From Paraburkholderia xenovorans LB400 (GTDB lineage Bacteria; Pseudomonadota; Gammaproteobacteria; Burkholderiales; Burkholderiaceae): 64,000 nucleotides of DNA. Each line of letters begins with the position of its first letter. Positions within the stretch are counted from its first letter, which is position 1. The DNA is taken from assembly GCF_000013645.1 (NCBI RefSeq), contig NC_007952.1:1612001-1676000 (forward strand). The letters run 5' to 3'. Shown in pieces: positions 1-10,083 of the stretch. Made by a program: the position numbers and the translations under genes. The notes beneath the pieces were generated by a model. It was given only the letters and a program-made list of their open reading frames with translations, was not told the DNA's origin and did no database searches.

Positions 1-978
1 GGCCGGTTGATTCCACCACTGCAAAGCCGGATAAAGCGAAACCGGCTCCTTGCACTCGTACTGGATATACATCTCCAGATGGTCTTGCAGGTTCTCGCCC
101 ACACCCGGCAGATCGTGAACGAGCGGCACGTCCAGTTCGCGCAGCCACGTGGAGCGGCCCACGCCCGAGCGCTGCAGCAGTTGCGGCGAAGCAATCGCGC
201 CGCTGCACACCAGCACCTCGCGGCGAGCCTGCGCATTCAGCACATTGCCATGATGCAGATACGAGACGCCGACTGCGCGCTTGCCCGAGAACAGCACGCG
301 ATCCGTCACGGCATGCGTGACGATGGTCAGATTCGGCCGCGCTTTCGCGCGATCCAGATAGCCGCGCGCCGTGCTGGCGCGCCGGCCGTTTGCCGTCACC
401 GTGCGATCCATCGGGCCGAAGCCTTCCTGCTGATAGCCGTTCAGATCGTCGGTACGCGGAAAGCCTGCCTGCACACCGGCTTCGACCATTGCGGCAAAGA
501 GCGGGTTGTTGCCGGGCTTGCTGGTGGTGACGTGCACCGGACCGTCTCCGCCGTGATACGCGTTCGCACCGATATCGCGCGTCTCGGCCTTGCGGAAATA
601 CGGCAGGCAATCCAGATAGGTCCAGTTTTCGAGGCCCGCGTGCGCGGCCCAGCCGTCGTAATCGAGCGCATTGCCACGGATATAGCACATGCCGTTGATC
701 AGCGACGAGCCACCGAGCCCCTTGCCGCGCCCGCATTCCATGCGCCGGTTGTTCATGTGCGGCTCGGGGTCCGTTTCGTACGCCCAGTTGTAGCGGCGTC
801 CTTGCAGCGGATAGGCGAGCGCGGCCGGCATCTGCGTGCGGAAGTCGAAGCGGTAGTCGGGGCCGCCCGCTTCGAGCAGCAGCACGGTCACGTCCGCGTC
901 TTCGGCGAGGCGCGAGGCGAGCACATTGCCCGCCGAACCCGCGCCCACGATGATGTAGTCGTATTCGTTCGCAGCCAT
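1..978 (-). CDS. betA: Choline dehydrogenase BetA (N-terminal 326 codons, cut by window edge)
   Basis: FAD-dependent GMC-family oxidoreductase that oxidises choline to betaine aldehyde at the inner membrane. The reading frame is open from the ATG at 978 to the window edge, so the stop and the C-terminal catalytic His region lie outside. Full-length BetA is about 555-565 residues. The N-terminus reads MAANEYDYIIVGAGSAGNVL, the GxGxxG FAD-binding fold, followed by a GMC signature region (GRGKGLGGSSLINGM near residue 85). A clear AAGGAGG Shine-Dalgarno precedes the ATG. It is the last visible gene of a betI-betB-betA operon, 12 bases after betB, the usual Burkholderiaceae order. Induction by choline through BetI is expected. 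Confidence 0.95.
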   Translation of the reverse strand, partial: MAANEYDYIIVGAGSAGNVLASRLAEDADVTVLLLEAGGPDYRFDFRTQMPAALAYPLQGRRYNWAYETDPEPHMNNRRMECGRGKGLGGSSLINGMCYIRGNALDYDGWAAHAGLENWTYLDCLPYFRKAETRDIGANAYHGGDGPVHVTTSKPGNNPLFAAMVEAGVQAGFPRTDDLNGYQQEGFGPMDRTVTANGRRASTARGYLDRAKARPNLTIVTHAVTDRVLFSGKRAVGVSYLHHGNVLNAQARREVLVCSGAIASPQLLQRSGVGRSTWLRELDVPLVHDLPGVGENLQDHLEMYIQYECKEPVSLYPALQWWNQPA

Positions 979-990
979 CGCCCTGCCTCC

Positions 991-2460
<1,470 letters not shown>

Positions 2461-2523
2461 GACCTGCTCCTTTCTGAAGATGCCGCCGTTCTGCCTGAGT
2501 CGTGCCTGATCGTGCCCGTGGCC

Positions 2524-3111
2524 TTACTCGCGCGATGCGAGCACCAGGTCGATATAGTCGTTGGCCGTGCGCAGCGCCGCTTTGGTGTCGAACGGTTCGC
2601 CCGACAGCGCACCGCGCAACCACAGCCCGTCGATCAGCGCCGCAAGGCCGCTTGCCGCACGGCGCGCCGCCGCACGCGGCAAGGCTTTGGAAAAATCCGC
2701 GCACAGGTTCGAATACAGCCGGCGCGTGTTCACGTGTTGCAGCCGCCGCAATTGCGGCTTGTGCATGCTCTCGGACCAGAACGCCAGCCAGGTTTTCATG
2801 ACCGGGCCGCTGGTCTGCTCGGCGTCGAAATTCGCGGCGACCACCGCGCGCAATTTCGAACGCGGGTCCGCCCTGGCCGCCCGGCGCCGGCGCGAGGTGG
2901 CCTGCCACAGATCGCGCAGCACGTGACGCATGGTGGCTTCGAGCAAACCGTCCTTGTCGCCGAAATAGTGGCTGACAATGCCGGTGGAAATGCTCGCGCG
3001 CTGCGCGACCGAAGCCAGCGTGGTCCCCGCGAGACCGGTCTGGTCGATCGTGAGAAGCGTGGCGTCGATCAGTTGCGCGCGGCGGATTTCGCGCATTCCG
3101 AGTTTGGGCAT
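2524..3111 (-). CDS. betI: Choline-responsive TetR repressor BetI
   Basis: TetR-family repressor of choline-to-betaine genes; choline relieves repression. The N-terminus MPKLGMREIRRAQLIDATL and the helix-turn-helix STGIVSHYFGDKDGLLEATM match BetI closely. I chose the ATG at 3111 (195 aa) because MPKLGM is the conserved BetI start. The frame could extend to a TTG at 3156, but the extra 15 residues have no counterpart in the family. It is the first gene of betIBA and divergent from fdhA. A palindrome about 100 bases upstream (3209-3228) fits a BetI operator, so autoregulation is likely. Confidence 0.95.
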   Translation of the reverse strand: MPKLGMREIRRAQLIDATLLTIDQTGLAGTTLASVAQRASISTGIVSHYFGDKDGLLEATMRHVLRDLWQATSRRRRAARADPRSKLRAVVAANFDAEQTSGPVMKTWLAFWSESMHKPQLRRLQHVNTRRLYSNLCADFSKALPRAAARRAASGLAALIDGLWLRGALSGEPFDTKAALRTANDYIDLVLASRE

Positions 3112-3208
3112 GGTGCTGGCGCGGTGGCTGGCGTGAGAGCCGGGCGGCTTGCGCAAGACGAAAACAATCCGCCCGGGTGGATTCGAGTGGCCATAGTAGG
3201 TTTTTTAT

Positions 3209-3228
3209 ATTGAACGGTCAATCAATAA
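3209..3228. promoter_or_regulatory. Candidate BetI operator
   Basis: Inverted repeat ATTGA-ACGG-TCAAT at 3209-3222, extended by CAATAA. The opposite strand reads TTGATTGACCGTTCAAT, very close to the BetI-box pattern I recall from other proteobacteria (TTGATTGGACGTTCAAT). It lies in the AT-rich part of the betI-fdhA divergent region, well placed to control betIBA and perhaps fdhA. The match is from memory, not a computed motif score. Confidence 0.75.
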
Positions 3229-3401
3229 AAACCGGCTTGCCACGGCTCGAACACGCGTGGCGCCGCACGTGTCGGTTCCGGCCAAACTCATGTCGCGTTC
3301 GGACCATGCGCTTCATCCAGCGGGCGCTACGCTCGTTGAACGGCGTGCTGCAGCAACTCAGCGAGTTGGGCGCGCCGCTCACAAGACATGGAGACAGACA
3401 A

Positions 3402-4601
3402 ATGAGCAGCAATCGCGGCGTCGTGTATCTGGGGCAGGGCAAGGTGGAAGTGCAGTCGATCGACTATCCGAAGATGGTCGATCCGCGTGGCCGTTCGATC
3501 GGTCACGGCGTGATCCTGAAGGTGGTAAGCACCAATATTTGCGGCTCCGATCAGCACATGGTGCGTGGCCGCACGACCGCCGAGGTCGGCCTCGTGCTCG
3601 GTCATGAAATTACCGGCGAGGTGATCGAGATAGGTCGCGACGTGGAAACGCTGAAGATCGGCGATCTCGTCTCGGTGCCGTTCAACGTGGCCTGCGGGCG
3701 CTGCCCGACCTGCAAGGCGCAGCATACCGGCGTGTGCCTGAACGTGAATCCGTCGCGTGCCGGCGGCGCTTATGGCTACGTGGACATGGGCGGCTGGATC
3801 GGCGGTCAGGCCGAGTACGTGATGGTGCCGTACGCCGACTTCAATCTGCTGAAGTTCCCCGACCGCGCGCAGGCACTGTCGAAAATCCGCGATCTCACGT
3901 GCCTGTCGGACATTCTGCCGACCGGCTATCACGGCGCGGTCATGGCCGGCGTGAAGCCGGGCGCGACCGTGTATATCGCGGGCGCCGGGCCGGTGGGCAT
4001 GGCCGCCGCCGCGTCGGCGCGCCTGCTGGGCGCGGCTTGCACGATCGTCGGCGATATGAACGAGGAGCGTCTCGCGCACGCCCGCAAGATGGGCTTCCAG
4101 ACCGTGGACCTGTCGAAGGATGCTACGCTCGGCGAGCAGATCGAACAGATTCTCGGCAAGCCGGAAGTGGATTGCGCGGTGGACTGCGTCGGCTTCGAAG
4201 CGCACGGCCACGGCAGCAGCGGTTCGCACGAGGAAGCGCCGGCCATTGTCCTCAATTCGCTGATGGAAATCACGCGCGCCGCGGGCGCGATCGGCATTCC
4301 GGGCCTTTACGTGACGGACGACCCCGGCGCCGCCGATGCCGCCGCGCGCAAAGGTAGCCTGAGCATCCGTTTTGGTCTCGGCTGGGCGAAGTCGCACTCG
4401 TTCCATACCGGACAGACGCCGGTGATGAAATACAACCAGAACCTGATGCAGGCGATCTTGTGGGACCGCTTGCCGATTGCGGATATCGTCAACGTGACGG
4501 TGGTGTCGCTCGATCAGGCGCCTGATGGTTATCGCCAGTTCGATGGCGGTGCGCCGAAGAAATTCGTGATCGACCCGCACGGATTGCTGAAGGCGGCATA
4601 A
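3402..4601 (+). CDS. fdhA: Glutathione-independent formaldehyde dehydrogenase FdhA
   Basis: Zinc- and NAD-dependent medium-chain dehydrogenase oxidising formaldehyde to formate. It would detoxify the formaldehyde released when GbcAB and DgcAB demethylate betaine derivatives. With the ATG at 3402 the protein is 399 residues, the length of the Pseudomonas putida enzyme. Catalytic zinc ligands are C47 and H68 (ICGSDQH, LVLGHE). Structural zinc ligands are C98, C101, C104 and C112 (CGRCPTCKAQHTGVC). The nucleotide fold is IAGAGPVGMAAAASARLLGA. The frame is open upstream to 3177, but the conserved start is MSSNRGVVYLGQGKVEV. Divergent from betI across a 290-base region with the BetI-like operator. 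Confidence 0.95.
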   Translation: MSSNRGVVYLGQGKVEVQSIDYPKMVDPRGRSIGHGVILKVVSTNICGSDQHMVRGRTTAEVGLVLGHEITGEVIEIGRDVETLKIGDLVSVPFNVACGRCPTCKAQHTGVCLNVNPSRAGGAYGYVDMGGWIGGQAEYVMVPYADFNLLKFPDRAQALSKIRDLTCLSDILPTGYHGAVMAGVKPGATVYIAGAGPVGMAAAASARLLGAACTIVGDMNEERLAHARKMGFQTVDLSKDATLGEQIEQILGKPEVDCAVDCVGFEAHGHGSSGSHEEAPAIVLNSLMEITRAAGAIGIPGLYVTDDPGAADAAARKGSLSIRFGLGWAKSHSFHTGQTPVMKYNQNLMQAILWDRLPIADIVNVTVVSLDQAPDGYRQFDGGAPKKFVIDPHGLLKAA

Positions 4602-4953
4602 GCGGGTCTCGCCAGCGACATCGTGTCATCCCTCGGTTTGCGCGAGCTTTGTATAGGATCTCGCTATTGGCGATAAAGCGTGCCCAGTCCTCGGGCAACT
4701 GCGAGCAATTGGTGCAGTTGAAGGCCTCGGTATCATGCGGCCCGATGGCCGGCGCGACCGGTAGCGTCGGCGCGGCGCCCAATCAGCTTCGCTGATCCGC
4801 ACCGCGTATTGCCTGCCACCGGCCCGCGTCGTGCGCCAGATCGACGCGCAAGCCGGCGTTTCCGCCTCGATCTGGCGGAAGAGGGGCGGGCAAGCCTCGT
4901 TGCGCATTGCGCATTGCGCAAACCGTTAGACACCGACTGGCCAGGCAGTACTG
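4602..4953. other. Intergenic stretch after fdhA, no confident gene
   Basis: 352 bases between fdhA and the DUF5672 gene. On the minus strand about 4650-4740 reads as a plausible peptide containing FNCTNCSQLPEDWARFIANS, with a CxxC pair. The frame continues only as antisense of fdhA and has no clear start, so it may be a decayed fragment or chance. A short tandem repeat of GCGCATT lies at about 4908-4920. No terminator with a T-run was seen. Confidence 0.4.
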
Positions 4954-5835
4954 ATGAGCAGTAATTTCTCTACCGTCGATCTCGGCAACGTGACGCTATG
5001 CGCGGCCGATTCGATCAATCCCGCATTCGCCGCGCGTGCGCTGGAAACGTCAGCGGCCCGGTGCAACTTTGCCGACGCGATTCTTTTCACTCACGAGGCC
5101 GTGCCTACCTCCGTACGTACGGTGCTGATTCCCCGCCTTCGGTCCAAGGAAGATTATTCCGCGTTCATGGTCAAGCATCTCCTCGGCCATGTCACCACGC
5201 CGTGGGTGCTGGTCGTTCAGTGGGACGGTTATGTGCTCGACCCCGCAGCGTGGAGCGAGACGTTTTTCGACTACGACTACATCGGGGCTTATTGGCCGTT
5301 CCACCGGGACGGCATGAACGTGGGCAACGGTGGGTTTTCGCTGCGCTCGACAAAGCTGTTGCAGGCGCTTGCCGATGAACGGTTCGCATTGCTTCCCGGC
5401 GTGAATGAGGACGATCTGATCTGCCGGGTATACAGGCCATTGCTCGAAACCGGCTATGGCATCCGGTTTGCGCCCGCGGCAGCCGCGGCCCGTTTTGCTT
5501 ATGAGCATGTCCCCCCTGACAGGCCAACCTTTGGTTTTCACGCCGCGTTCAACATGTGGCGGCACGTCGACGACGCGACGTTGATGGAAAAGGTGCGCGC
5601 GCTGGACCTGCGCACCTACAGTTCCAACGAAGTCCTGATGCTGTTGACGACTTACTGCGACCAGCGCAAATTCGACTGCATGAAGGTGATGTATGAACGC
5701 TACCGGCACCTGTGGAGCGCACAGGAGATCGTGCACAACATGATGATGACCGGCGTGGCCGGTGAGACCGCGCTGCGGTACGTCGAGATGTGCGAAAGCC
5801 TGCTGAAAAATGCTTTCGAGGGACTCGGCAAGTGA
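4954..5835 (+). CDS. DUF5672 family glycosyltransferase-like protein
   Basis: 293-residue cytoplasmic protein of the DUF5672 type. It resembles small GT-A-like glycosyltransferases: VVQWDGYVLDP (about residues 89-99), FFDYDYIGAYWPF (about 104-116) and VGNGGFSLRSTKLL (about 121-134) are the recognisable family blocks. There is no signal peptide or membrane segment. It overlaps the next gene by four bases (GTGA), so the two are translationally coupled and probably act on the same glycan or glycoprotein. Substrate unknown. Its position between fdhA and gbdR is unrelated to betaine catabolism, so it may be an insertion into the locus. Confidence 0.8.
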   Translation: MSSNFSTVDLGNVTLCAADSINPAFAARALETSAARCNFADAILFTHEAVPTSVRTVLIPRLRSKEDYSAFMVKHLLGHVTTPWVLVVQWDGYVLDPAAWSETFFDYDYIGAYWPFHRDGMNVGNGGFSLRSTKLLQALADERFALLPGVNEDDLICRVYRPLLETGYGIRFAPAAAAARFAYEHVPPDRPTFGFHAAFNMWRHVDDATLMEKVRALDLRTYSSNEVLMLLTTYCDQRKFDCMKVMYERYRHLWSAQEIVHNMMMTGVAGETALRYVEMCESLLKNAFEGLGK

Positions 5836-7247
5836 CGGCGGCCATTCATCTGCAGGAGCAATTGCGGGCCGCATATATGCGTCATGAGCATGCGCCTCAC
5901 GACCTGACGATCCTGCGTGAGATCTGCGACGTGCTGATCTCGCTCAAGCGCGAGGACGAACTCGTTGCCTGGGTGGACCGGGCGCTGGCACTCGGTGCGC
6001 AAAGCCCTGATTTTTTTGCCATGCGCGCGTTCGCGCTGGATCTGCTCGGGCGGCACGCCGAGGCGATCGAGACGAGAATGTATGACCCGTCGATTCCGGA
6101 CCAACCCGCGCTCGCCCAACTGCGACTCGGCTACAGCCTGATGATGGCGGGCCACCTCGAACAGGCGATCCGGCTGCTGGATGAGGCGCGGCGGCCGGCG
6201 GCAACGAGCACCGCTGACACCCTCGCAACAGCCGAACAGTTTCTTGGCGAAGCGCTGCTCAAGGCCGGCGACCCACGCGGCTTCACGCACTGGCTCAGGC
6301 GCAACGATTCGGGCGATGCCGGCAGCTATCGTCCGCTCGGCATCCCGGCGTGGCAGGGCGAGTCCGATCTGTGCGGCCGGCGCGTGCTCGTCGTCCATCA
6401 GCTCGGCTTCGGCGACAACTTCCTGCTGGCCGCATGTGTGGCGGACTGGCAAGCGGCCGGCGCGCAGGTGATGATCACCTGTGACCTGCAGATCCACGCG
6501 CTCATGCAGGCGTCCTTGCCCGGCTGCGAAGTCGTGAGCGCGGCGCGTCCGTTGCGGTACCACGACGCATTGCCCGAAGCGGTGCGGCGAGGCGTGGAGG
6601 CGTTCGAGCCGCATTTATACGCAACGCTGCTGCATTTGCCGCAGTTGAGAGCCGCGCAGGCGACTGCCGGCTACCGGTTTCGGGCCTATATGCGGGCTCC
6701 GGTTGCAAAACAGCGGATCGCGGCAGAGTGGGCGCGACAGTTGCGCGCACAACATCCGGGGAAAAAGCTGGTAGGGCTGTTCTGGGACTGTCGGCAGCGC
6801 CACCTCTCCGACGTCGGCAGCACGGTGCGGTGTTGGGCCGCCCGACGCAGCCTGCCGCTTGACGCGCTCAACCGGATCGTGACGGATCCCGCGCTGGCCG
6901 GCCGGATCTGTTTCGTGAATCTGCATCATCCGCTTGCCGAGGCAGCGGCAGGCGCGCCGGCCCGCAATGTCGAGCGCTATCTGCCCGGCATCCACTTTTT
7001 CGATGACACCGCCGCGTGCATCGGGGAGCTGGACGCGGTGTTCGCGGTTGATTCAGCGGTCGCCAATCTGGCCGCGATGATGGCCAAACCGACCTGCGTG
7101 CCGGTCAACACGTCCGGCGACTGGCGCTGGGGCCATGCGGGCCGCGCTTCCACGTGGGTCGAGAACGCAACCGTGTTGCGGCAAACGTGGGAAGGCGACT
7201 GGAATTCCGTCGTGCGGGATGCGATGGTGTGGCTGGCCGCGCTGTGA
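5832..7247 (+). CDS. TPR-containing glycosyltransferase-like protein
   Basis: About 471 residues from the GTG at 5832, which overlaps the upstream TGA and follows a GAGGGA Shine-Dalgarno. An in-frame ATG exists at 5790, but it would overlap the previous gene by 46 bases. The first ~150 residues have alpha-helical repeat character (LRLGYSLMMAGHLEQAIRLL) as in TPR proteins. The C-terminal half has a GT-B/heptosyltransferase-like layout: VLVVHQLGFGDNFLLAA near residue 190 and ELDAVFAVDSAVANLAAMMA near residue 410, a region that in such proteins binds the nucleotide sugar. The pairing of a TPR-glycosyltransferase with DUF5672 suggests protein or surface glycosylation, which is inference. Confidence 0.7.
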   Translation: MTAAIHLQEQLRAAYMRHEHAPHDLTILREICDVLISLKREDELVAWVDRALALGAQSPDFFAMRAFALDLLGRHAEAIETRMYDPSIPDQPALAQLRLGYSLMMAGHLEQAIRLLDEARRPAATSTADTLATAEQFLGEALLKAGDPRGFTHWLRRNDSGDAGSYRPLGIPAWQGESDLCGRRVLVVHQLGFGDNFLLAACVADWQAAGAQVMITCDLQIHALMQASLPGCEVVSAARPLRYHDALPEAVRRGVEAFEPHLYATLLHLPQLRAAQATAGYRFRAYMRAPVAKQRIAAEWARQLRAQHPGKKLVGLFWDCRQRHLSDVGSTVRCWAARRSLPLDALNRIVTDPALAGRICFVNLHHPLAEAAAGAPARNVERYLPGIHFFDDTAACIGELDAVFAVDSAVANLAAMMAKPTCVPVNTSGDWRWGHAGRASTWVENATVLRQTWEGDWNSVVRDAMVWLAAL

Positions 7248-7261
7248 CCTTGCCATGTGCG

Positions 7262-7282
7262 ATCCGTCATGTCTTGACGGAT
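7262..7282. terminator. Hairpin between convergent genes
   Basis: Perfect 8-bp inverted repeat ATCCGTCA / TGACGGAT with a 5-base loop, 15 bases after the TPR-glycosyltransferase stop and before the gbdR 3' end. It has no U-tract, so a terminator role rests on position between convergent genes. Confidence 0.4.
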
Positions 7283-7345
7283 GTGCCAGACGTTCTGAAT
7301 TCGCCGCGCTGACGAACACGCCGTCTCAAGCAGCCCCAGGCAGCC

Positions 7346-8347
7346 TCAAGCCGCCAGCACCGGCACCGGCACCGCAGCCAGCGAAGGCGTCTGCTTGCGT
7401 CTTTCGCGCGTCGGCGCTGTGCCGAACGCGTCGCGATAGCTCTTGGAGAAGTGGCAGGCCGACTGGAAGCCGCACGCCATCGTGATGTGCATGATCGACA
7501 TGTCGGTTTGCAGCAGCAGTTCTCGCGCGCGCCGCAACCGCAGCGTCAGATAGTAATGCGTGGGCGTCATGCCCAGATGTTCGCGGAAGAGGCGCTGCAA
7601 TTGCCGTTGCGACATGCCGGCGAGCCGCGCGAGTTCTTCGCGTGAGAGCGGCTCCTCGATGTTGTTCTCCATCAGCGCGATCACTTCGAAGAGCGACTTG
7701 TTCGCGGAGCCGAGCCGCGCCACGAGCGGCATTTTCTGTTGTGCGCTGGTATCGCGCACATGCTCGACGATGAACTGCTCGGCAATCTGCGTGACGCGTG
7801 CAGTGCCGACGCGCGGGGTGATCAGGTTCAGCATCATGTCGAGCGGCGCCACGCCGCCGGTGCACGTAACACGATCGCGATCGATCACGAAAAGTTCTTT
7901 CAGAAAGCGCGTGTCGGGAAACTCTTCCTTGAGCGCCGACATGTTCTCCCAGTGAATCGCGCACGCATAACCGGCCAGCAGACCGGCGCGCGCCAGTGCA
8001 TAGGTGCCGGTGCACAGGCTGCCGAGCACGCTGCCCATGCGGGCGAAGCGGCGCAGTGCGGAAAGGTGCGCGGGCGTGGTCGCGCGCTGCACGTCGATGC
8101 CGCCGACCACGAACACGATATCCGGCTGCCCGACGCATTCCACCGGCCCCGTATCCACCGACAAGCCGTTGCTGGCCACGACCGGTCCGCCCTCGGGACT
8201 CACGATCGACCAGCGGTAAAGCGTCTGGCCCGTCAGATAGTTCGCCATGCGCAGGACTTCGATCGCGTTGGTGAACGCAATCATGGTGAAGTTGGGAACC
8301 GGCATGAATGCGAAATGCGACAACGACGCCGTGCGATCGGTGGACAT
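7346..8347 (-). CDS. gbdR: AraC-family activator GbdR of glycine betaine catabolism
   Basis: 333-residue GlxA-type regulator: an N-terminal DJ-1/PfpI-like domain (FAFMPVPNFTMIAFTNAIEV from about residue 12, LGSLCTGTYALARAGLL near 110-126) and a C-terminal AraC double helix-turn-helix (SREELARLAGMSQRQLQRLF, then ITMACGFQSACHFSKSYRD). This architecture next to glyA, dgcAB and gbcAB matches GbdR, which responds to glycine betaine and dimethylglycine and activates gbcA, gbcB and dgcAB in Pseudomonas. It reads away from the catabolic operon. The divergent 443-base region to glyA is the likely control region and contains a perfect interrupted palindrome. Confidence 0.88.
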   Translation of the reverse strand: MSTDRTASLSHFAFMPVPNFTMIAFTNAIEVLRMANYLTGQTLYRWSIVSPEGGPVVASNGLSVDTGPVECVGQPDIVFVVGGIDVQRATTPAHLSALRRFARMGSVLGSLCTGTYALARAGLLAGYACAIHWENMSALKEEFPDTRFLKELFVIDRDRVTCTGGVAPLDMMLNLITPRVGTARVTQIAEQFIVEHVRDTSAQQKMPLVARLGSANKSLFEVIALMENNIEEPLSREELARLAGMSQRQLQRLFREHLGMTPTHYYLTLRLRRARELLLQTDMSIMHITMACGFQSACHFSKSYRDAFGTAPTRERRKQTPSLAAVPVPVLAA

Positions 8348-8524
8348 GGGAGGAATGATTCCTTCGAATCTGTAATGTCGCGTCGCCGTGGGGAGCAGCG
8401 ACTACTGTAATTCTGAGGACTAGGGCAACTACCGTGCCATCAGGCTAAACCCCTGGTTGCTGCGTTGTTCCCGTCGGATAGCTAAACAAACAGCACCAGA
8501 ACGGCGCTGCCGGCATTTATTCAC

Positions 8525-8554
8525 GCACCTGAACTGCGCACGACGTTCAGGTGC
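8525..8554. promoter_or_regulatory. Perfect interrupted palindrome in the gbdR-glyA control region
   Basis: Arms GCACCTGAAC (8525-8534) and GTTCAGGTGC (8545-8554) are perfectly complementary with a 10-base spacer. No T-run follows. It lies 237 bases upstream of the glyA start. It could be an operator for a dimeric regulator or a structured leader element. The rest of 8348-8790 shows no gene and no recognisable glycine riboswitch. Confidence 0.5.
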
Positions 8555-8790
8555 AGTGCAACATGCGAGCCGGCGCACCACGCCCGTTCCGCAATCGGTG
8601 AAGAACCGCGAACGCCGACTTGTGGAAAAAGGACGCTCATGGCGGAAAAGGCAAAGAACGCGTCTGAATTCATAAATTGACGCGCGGGTCGAGCGTCAAG
8701 AATAGACGCAATGCAGACCGGCGGCGGCAGGGGCGAAGCGAGGCCCGGGCGCGGCTTCCGGCCTTCCGTCAACGACTCCACGGACCTTCC

Positions 8791-10065
8791 ATGTCGAACC
8801 CGAATCCTTTCTTCGAAGAATCGCTGGCCACGCGCGATACGGCGGTGCGCGGCGCTATTTTGAAAGAGCTCGAGCGCCAGCAGTCGCAAGTCGAACTGAT
8901 CGCGTCGGAAAACATCGTGTCGCGCGCGGTGCTCGAAGCGCAGGGCTCGGTGTTGACCAACAAGTATGCGGAAGGTTATCCGGGCAAGCGTTACTACGGC
9001 GGTTGCGAATATGCGGACGTGATCGAAACGCTGGCGCTCGATCGCATCAAGCAGCTCTTCAACGCGAAGTTTGCCAACGTGCAGCCGCATTCCGGCGCGC
9101 AGGCGAATGGCGCCGTGATGCTCGCGCTGGTCAAGCCGGGCGACACGGTGCTCGGCATGTCGCTCGACGCGGGCGGCCACCTCACGCACGGCGCGAAGCC
9201 GGCCATGTCGGGCAAATGGTTCAACGCGGTGCAGTACGGCGTCAATCGCGACACGATGCTGATCGACTATGAGCAGATCGAGGAACTCGCGCAGCAGCAT
9301 AAACCCGCGCTGCTGATCGCCGGCTTCTCGGCTTATCCGCGTGCGCTGGATTTCGCGAGGCTGCGGGCGATTGCCGACAGCGTCGGCGCCAAACTGATGG
9401 TGGATATGGCGCATATCGCCGGCGTGATCGCGGCGGGGCGTCATCAGAATCCGGTCGAACATGCGCATGTGGTCACGTCGACCACGCACAAGACGCTGCG
9501 CGGCCCGCGCGGCGGCTTCGTGCTGACGAATGACGAGGACATCGCGAAGAAGATCAACTCGGCGGTATTTCCCGGCTTGCAGGGCGGCCCGCTGATGCAT
9601 GTGATTGCCGGCAAGGCGGTCGCGTTCGGCGAGGCGCTGCAACCCGGTTTCAAGACTTATATCGATAGCGTGCTCGCCAATGCGCAAGCGCTCGGCGAGG
9701 TGCTGAAGGCCGGCGGCGTGGATCTGGTGACGGGCGGTACGGACAACCATCTGCTGCTGGTCGATCTGCGGCCTAAAAGCCTCAAGGGCAATCAGGTCGA
9801 GCAGGCGCTGGAACGCGCGGGCATTACCTGCAACAAGAACGGCATTCCATTCGACACCGAAAAGCCCACAATCACCTCCGGCATTCGCCTCGGCACACCC
9901 GCGGGTACGACGCGCGGCTTCGGCATGAGCGAATTCCGCGAAGTCGGCCGGCTGATCGTCGAGGTGCTCGACGCGCTGCGCGACCACCCGGAAGGCCACG
10001 CCGCCACCGAACAACGCGTGCGCCGCGAGATTTTCGCGCTGTGCGAACGCTTTCCCATCTACTGA
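8791..10065 (+). CDS. glyA: Serine hydroxymethyltransferase GlyA
   Basis: PLP enzyme interconverting glycine plus 5,10-methylene-THF with serine. In this locus it would consume one-carbon units and the glycine made from sarcosine. 424 residues, close to the bacterial norm of about 415-420. The PLP lysine is K234 in STTHKTLRGPRGG. QVELIASENIVSRAVLEAQG near residue 30 and YAEGYPGKRYYGGCEY near residue 55 are diagnostic. I chose the ATG at 8791; upstream in-frame sequence to 8677 lacks family similarity. It is the first gene of the run glyA-dipeptidase-V4R-dgcA-dgcB-etfA-etfB-gbcA-gbcB, and probably a dedicated copy beside a housekeeping one elsewhere. Confidence 0.95.
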   Translation: MSNPNPFFEESLATRDTAVRGAILKELERQQSQVELIASENIVSRAVLEAQGSVLTNKYAEGYPGKRYYGGCEYADVIETLALDRIKQLFNAKFANVQPHSGAQANGAVMLALVKPGDTVLGMSLDAGGHLTHGAKPAMSGKWFNAVQYGVNRDTMLIDYEQIEELAQQHKPALLIAGFSAYPRALDFARLRAIADSVGAKLMVDMAHIAGVIAAGRHQNPVEHAHVVTSTTHKTLRGPRGGFVLTNDEDIAKKINSAVFPGLQGGPLMHVIAGKAVAFGEALQPGFKTYIDSVLANAQALGEVLKAGGVDLVTGGTDNHLLLVDLRPKSLKGNQVEQALERAGITCNKNGIPFDTEKPTITSGIRLGTPAGTTRGFGMSEFREVGRLIVEVLDALRDHPEGHAATEQRVRREIFALCERFPIY

Positions 10066-10083
10066 GTACGCCTGGAGCAAACG

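Noticed and set aside
4908..4920. GCGCATT tandem repeat
   Set aside because: Only two and a half short units; too small to support a satellite, attachment site or mobile-element end.
8348..8790. Glycine riboswitch upstream of glyA
   Set aside because: Looked for the paired GG-rich aptamer folds; only the isolated palindrome at 8525 was found.
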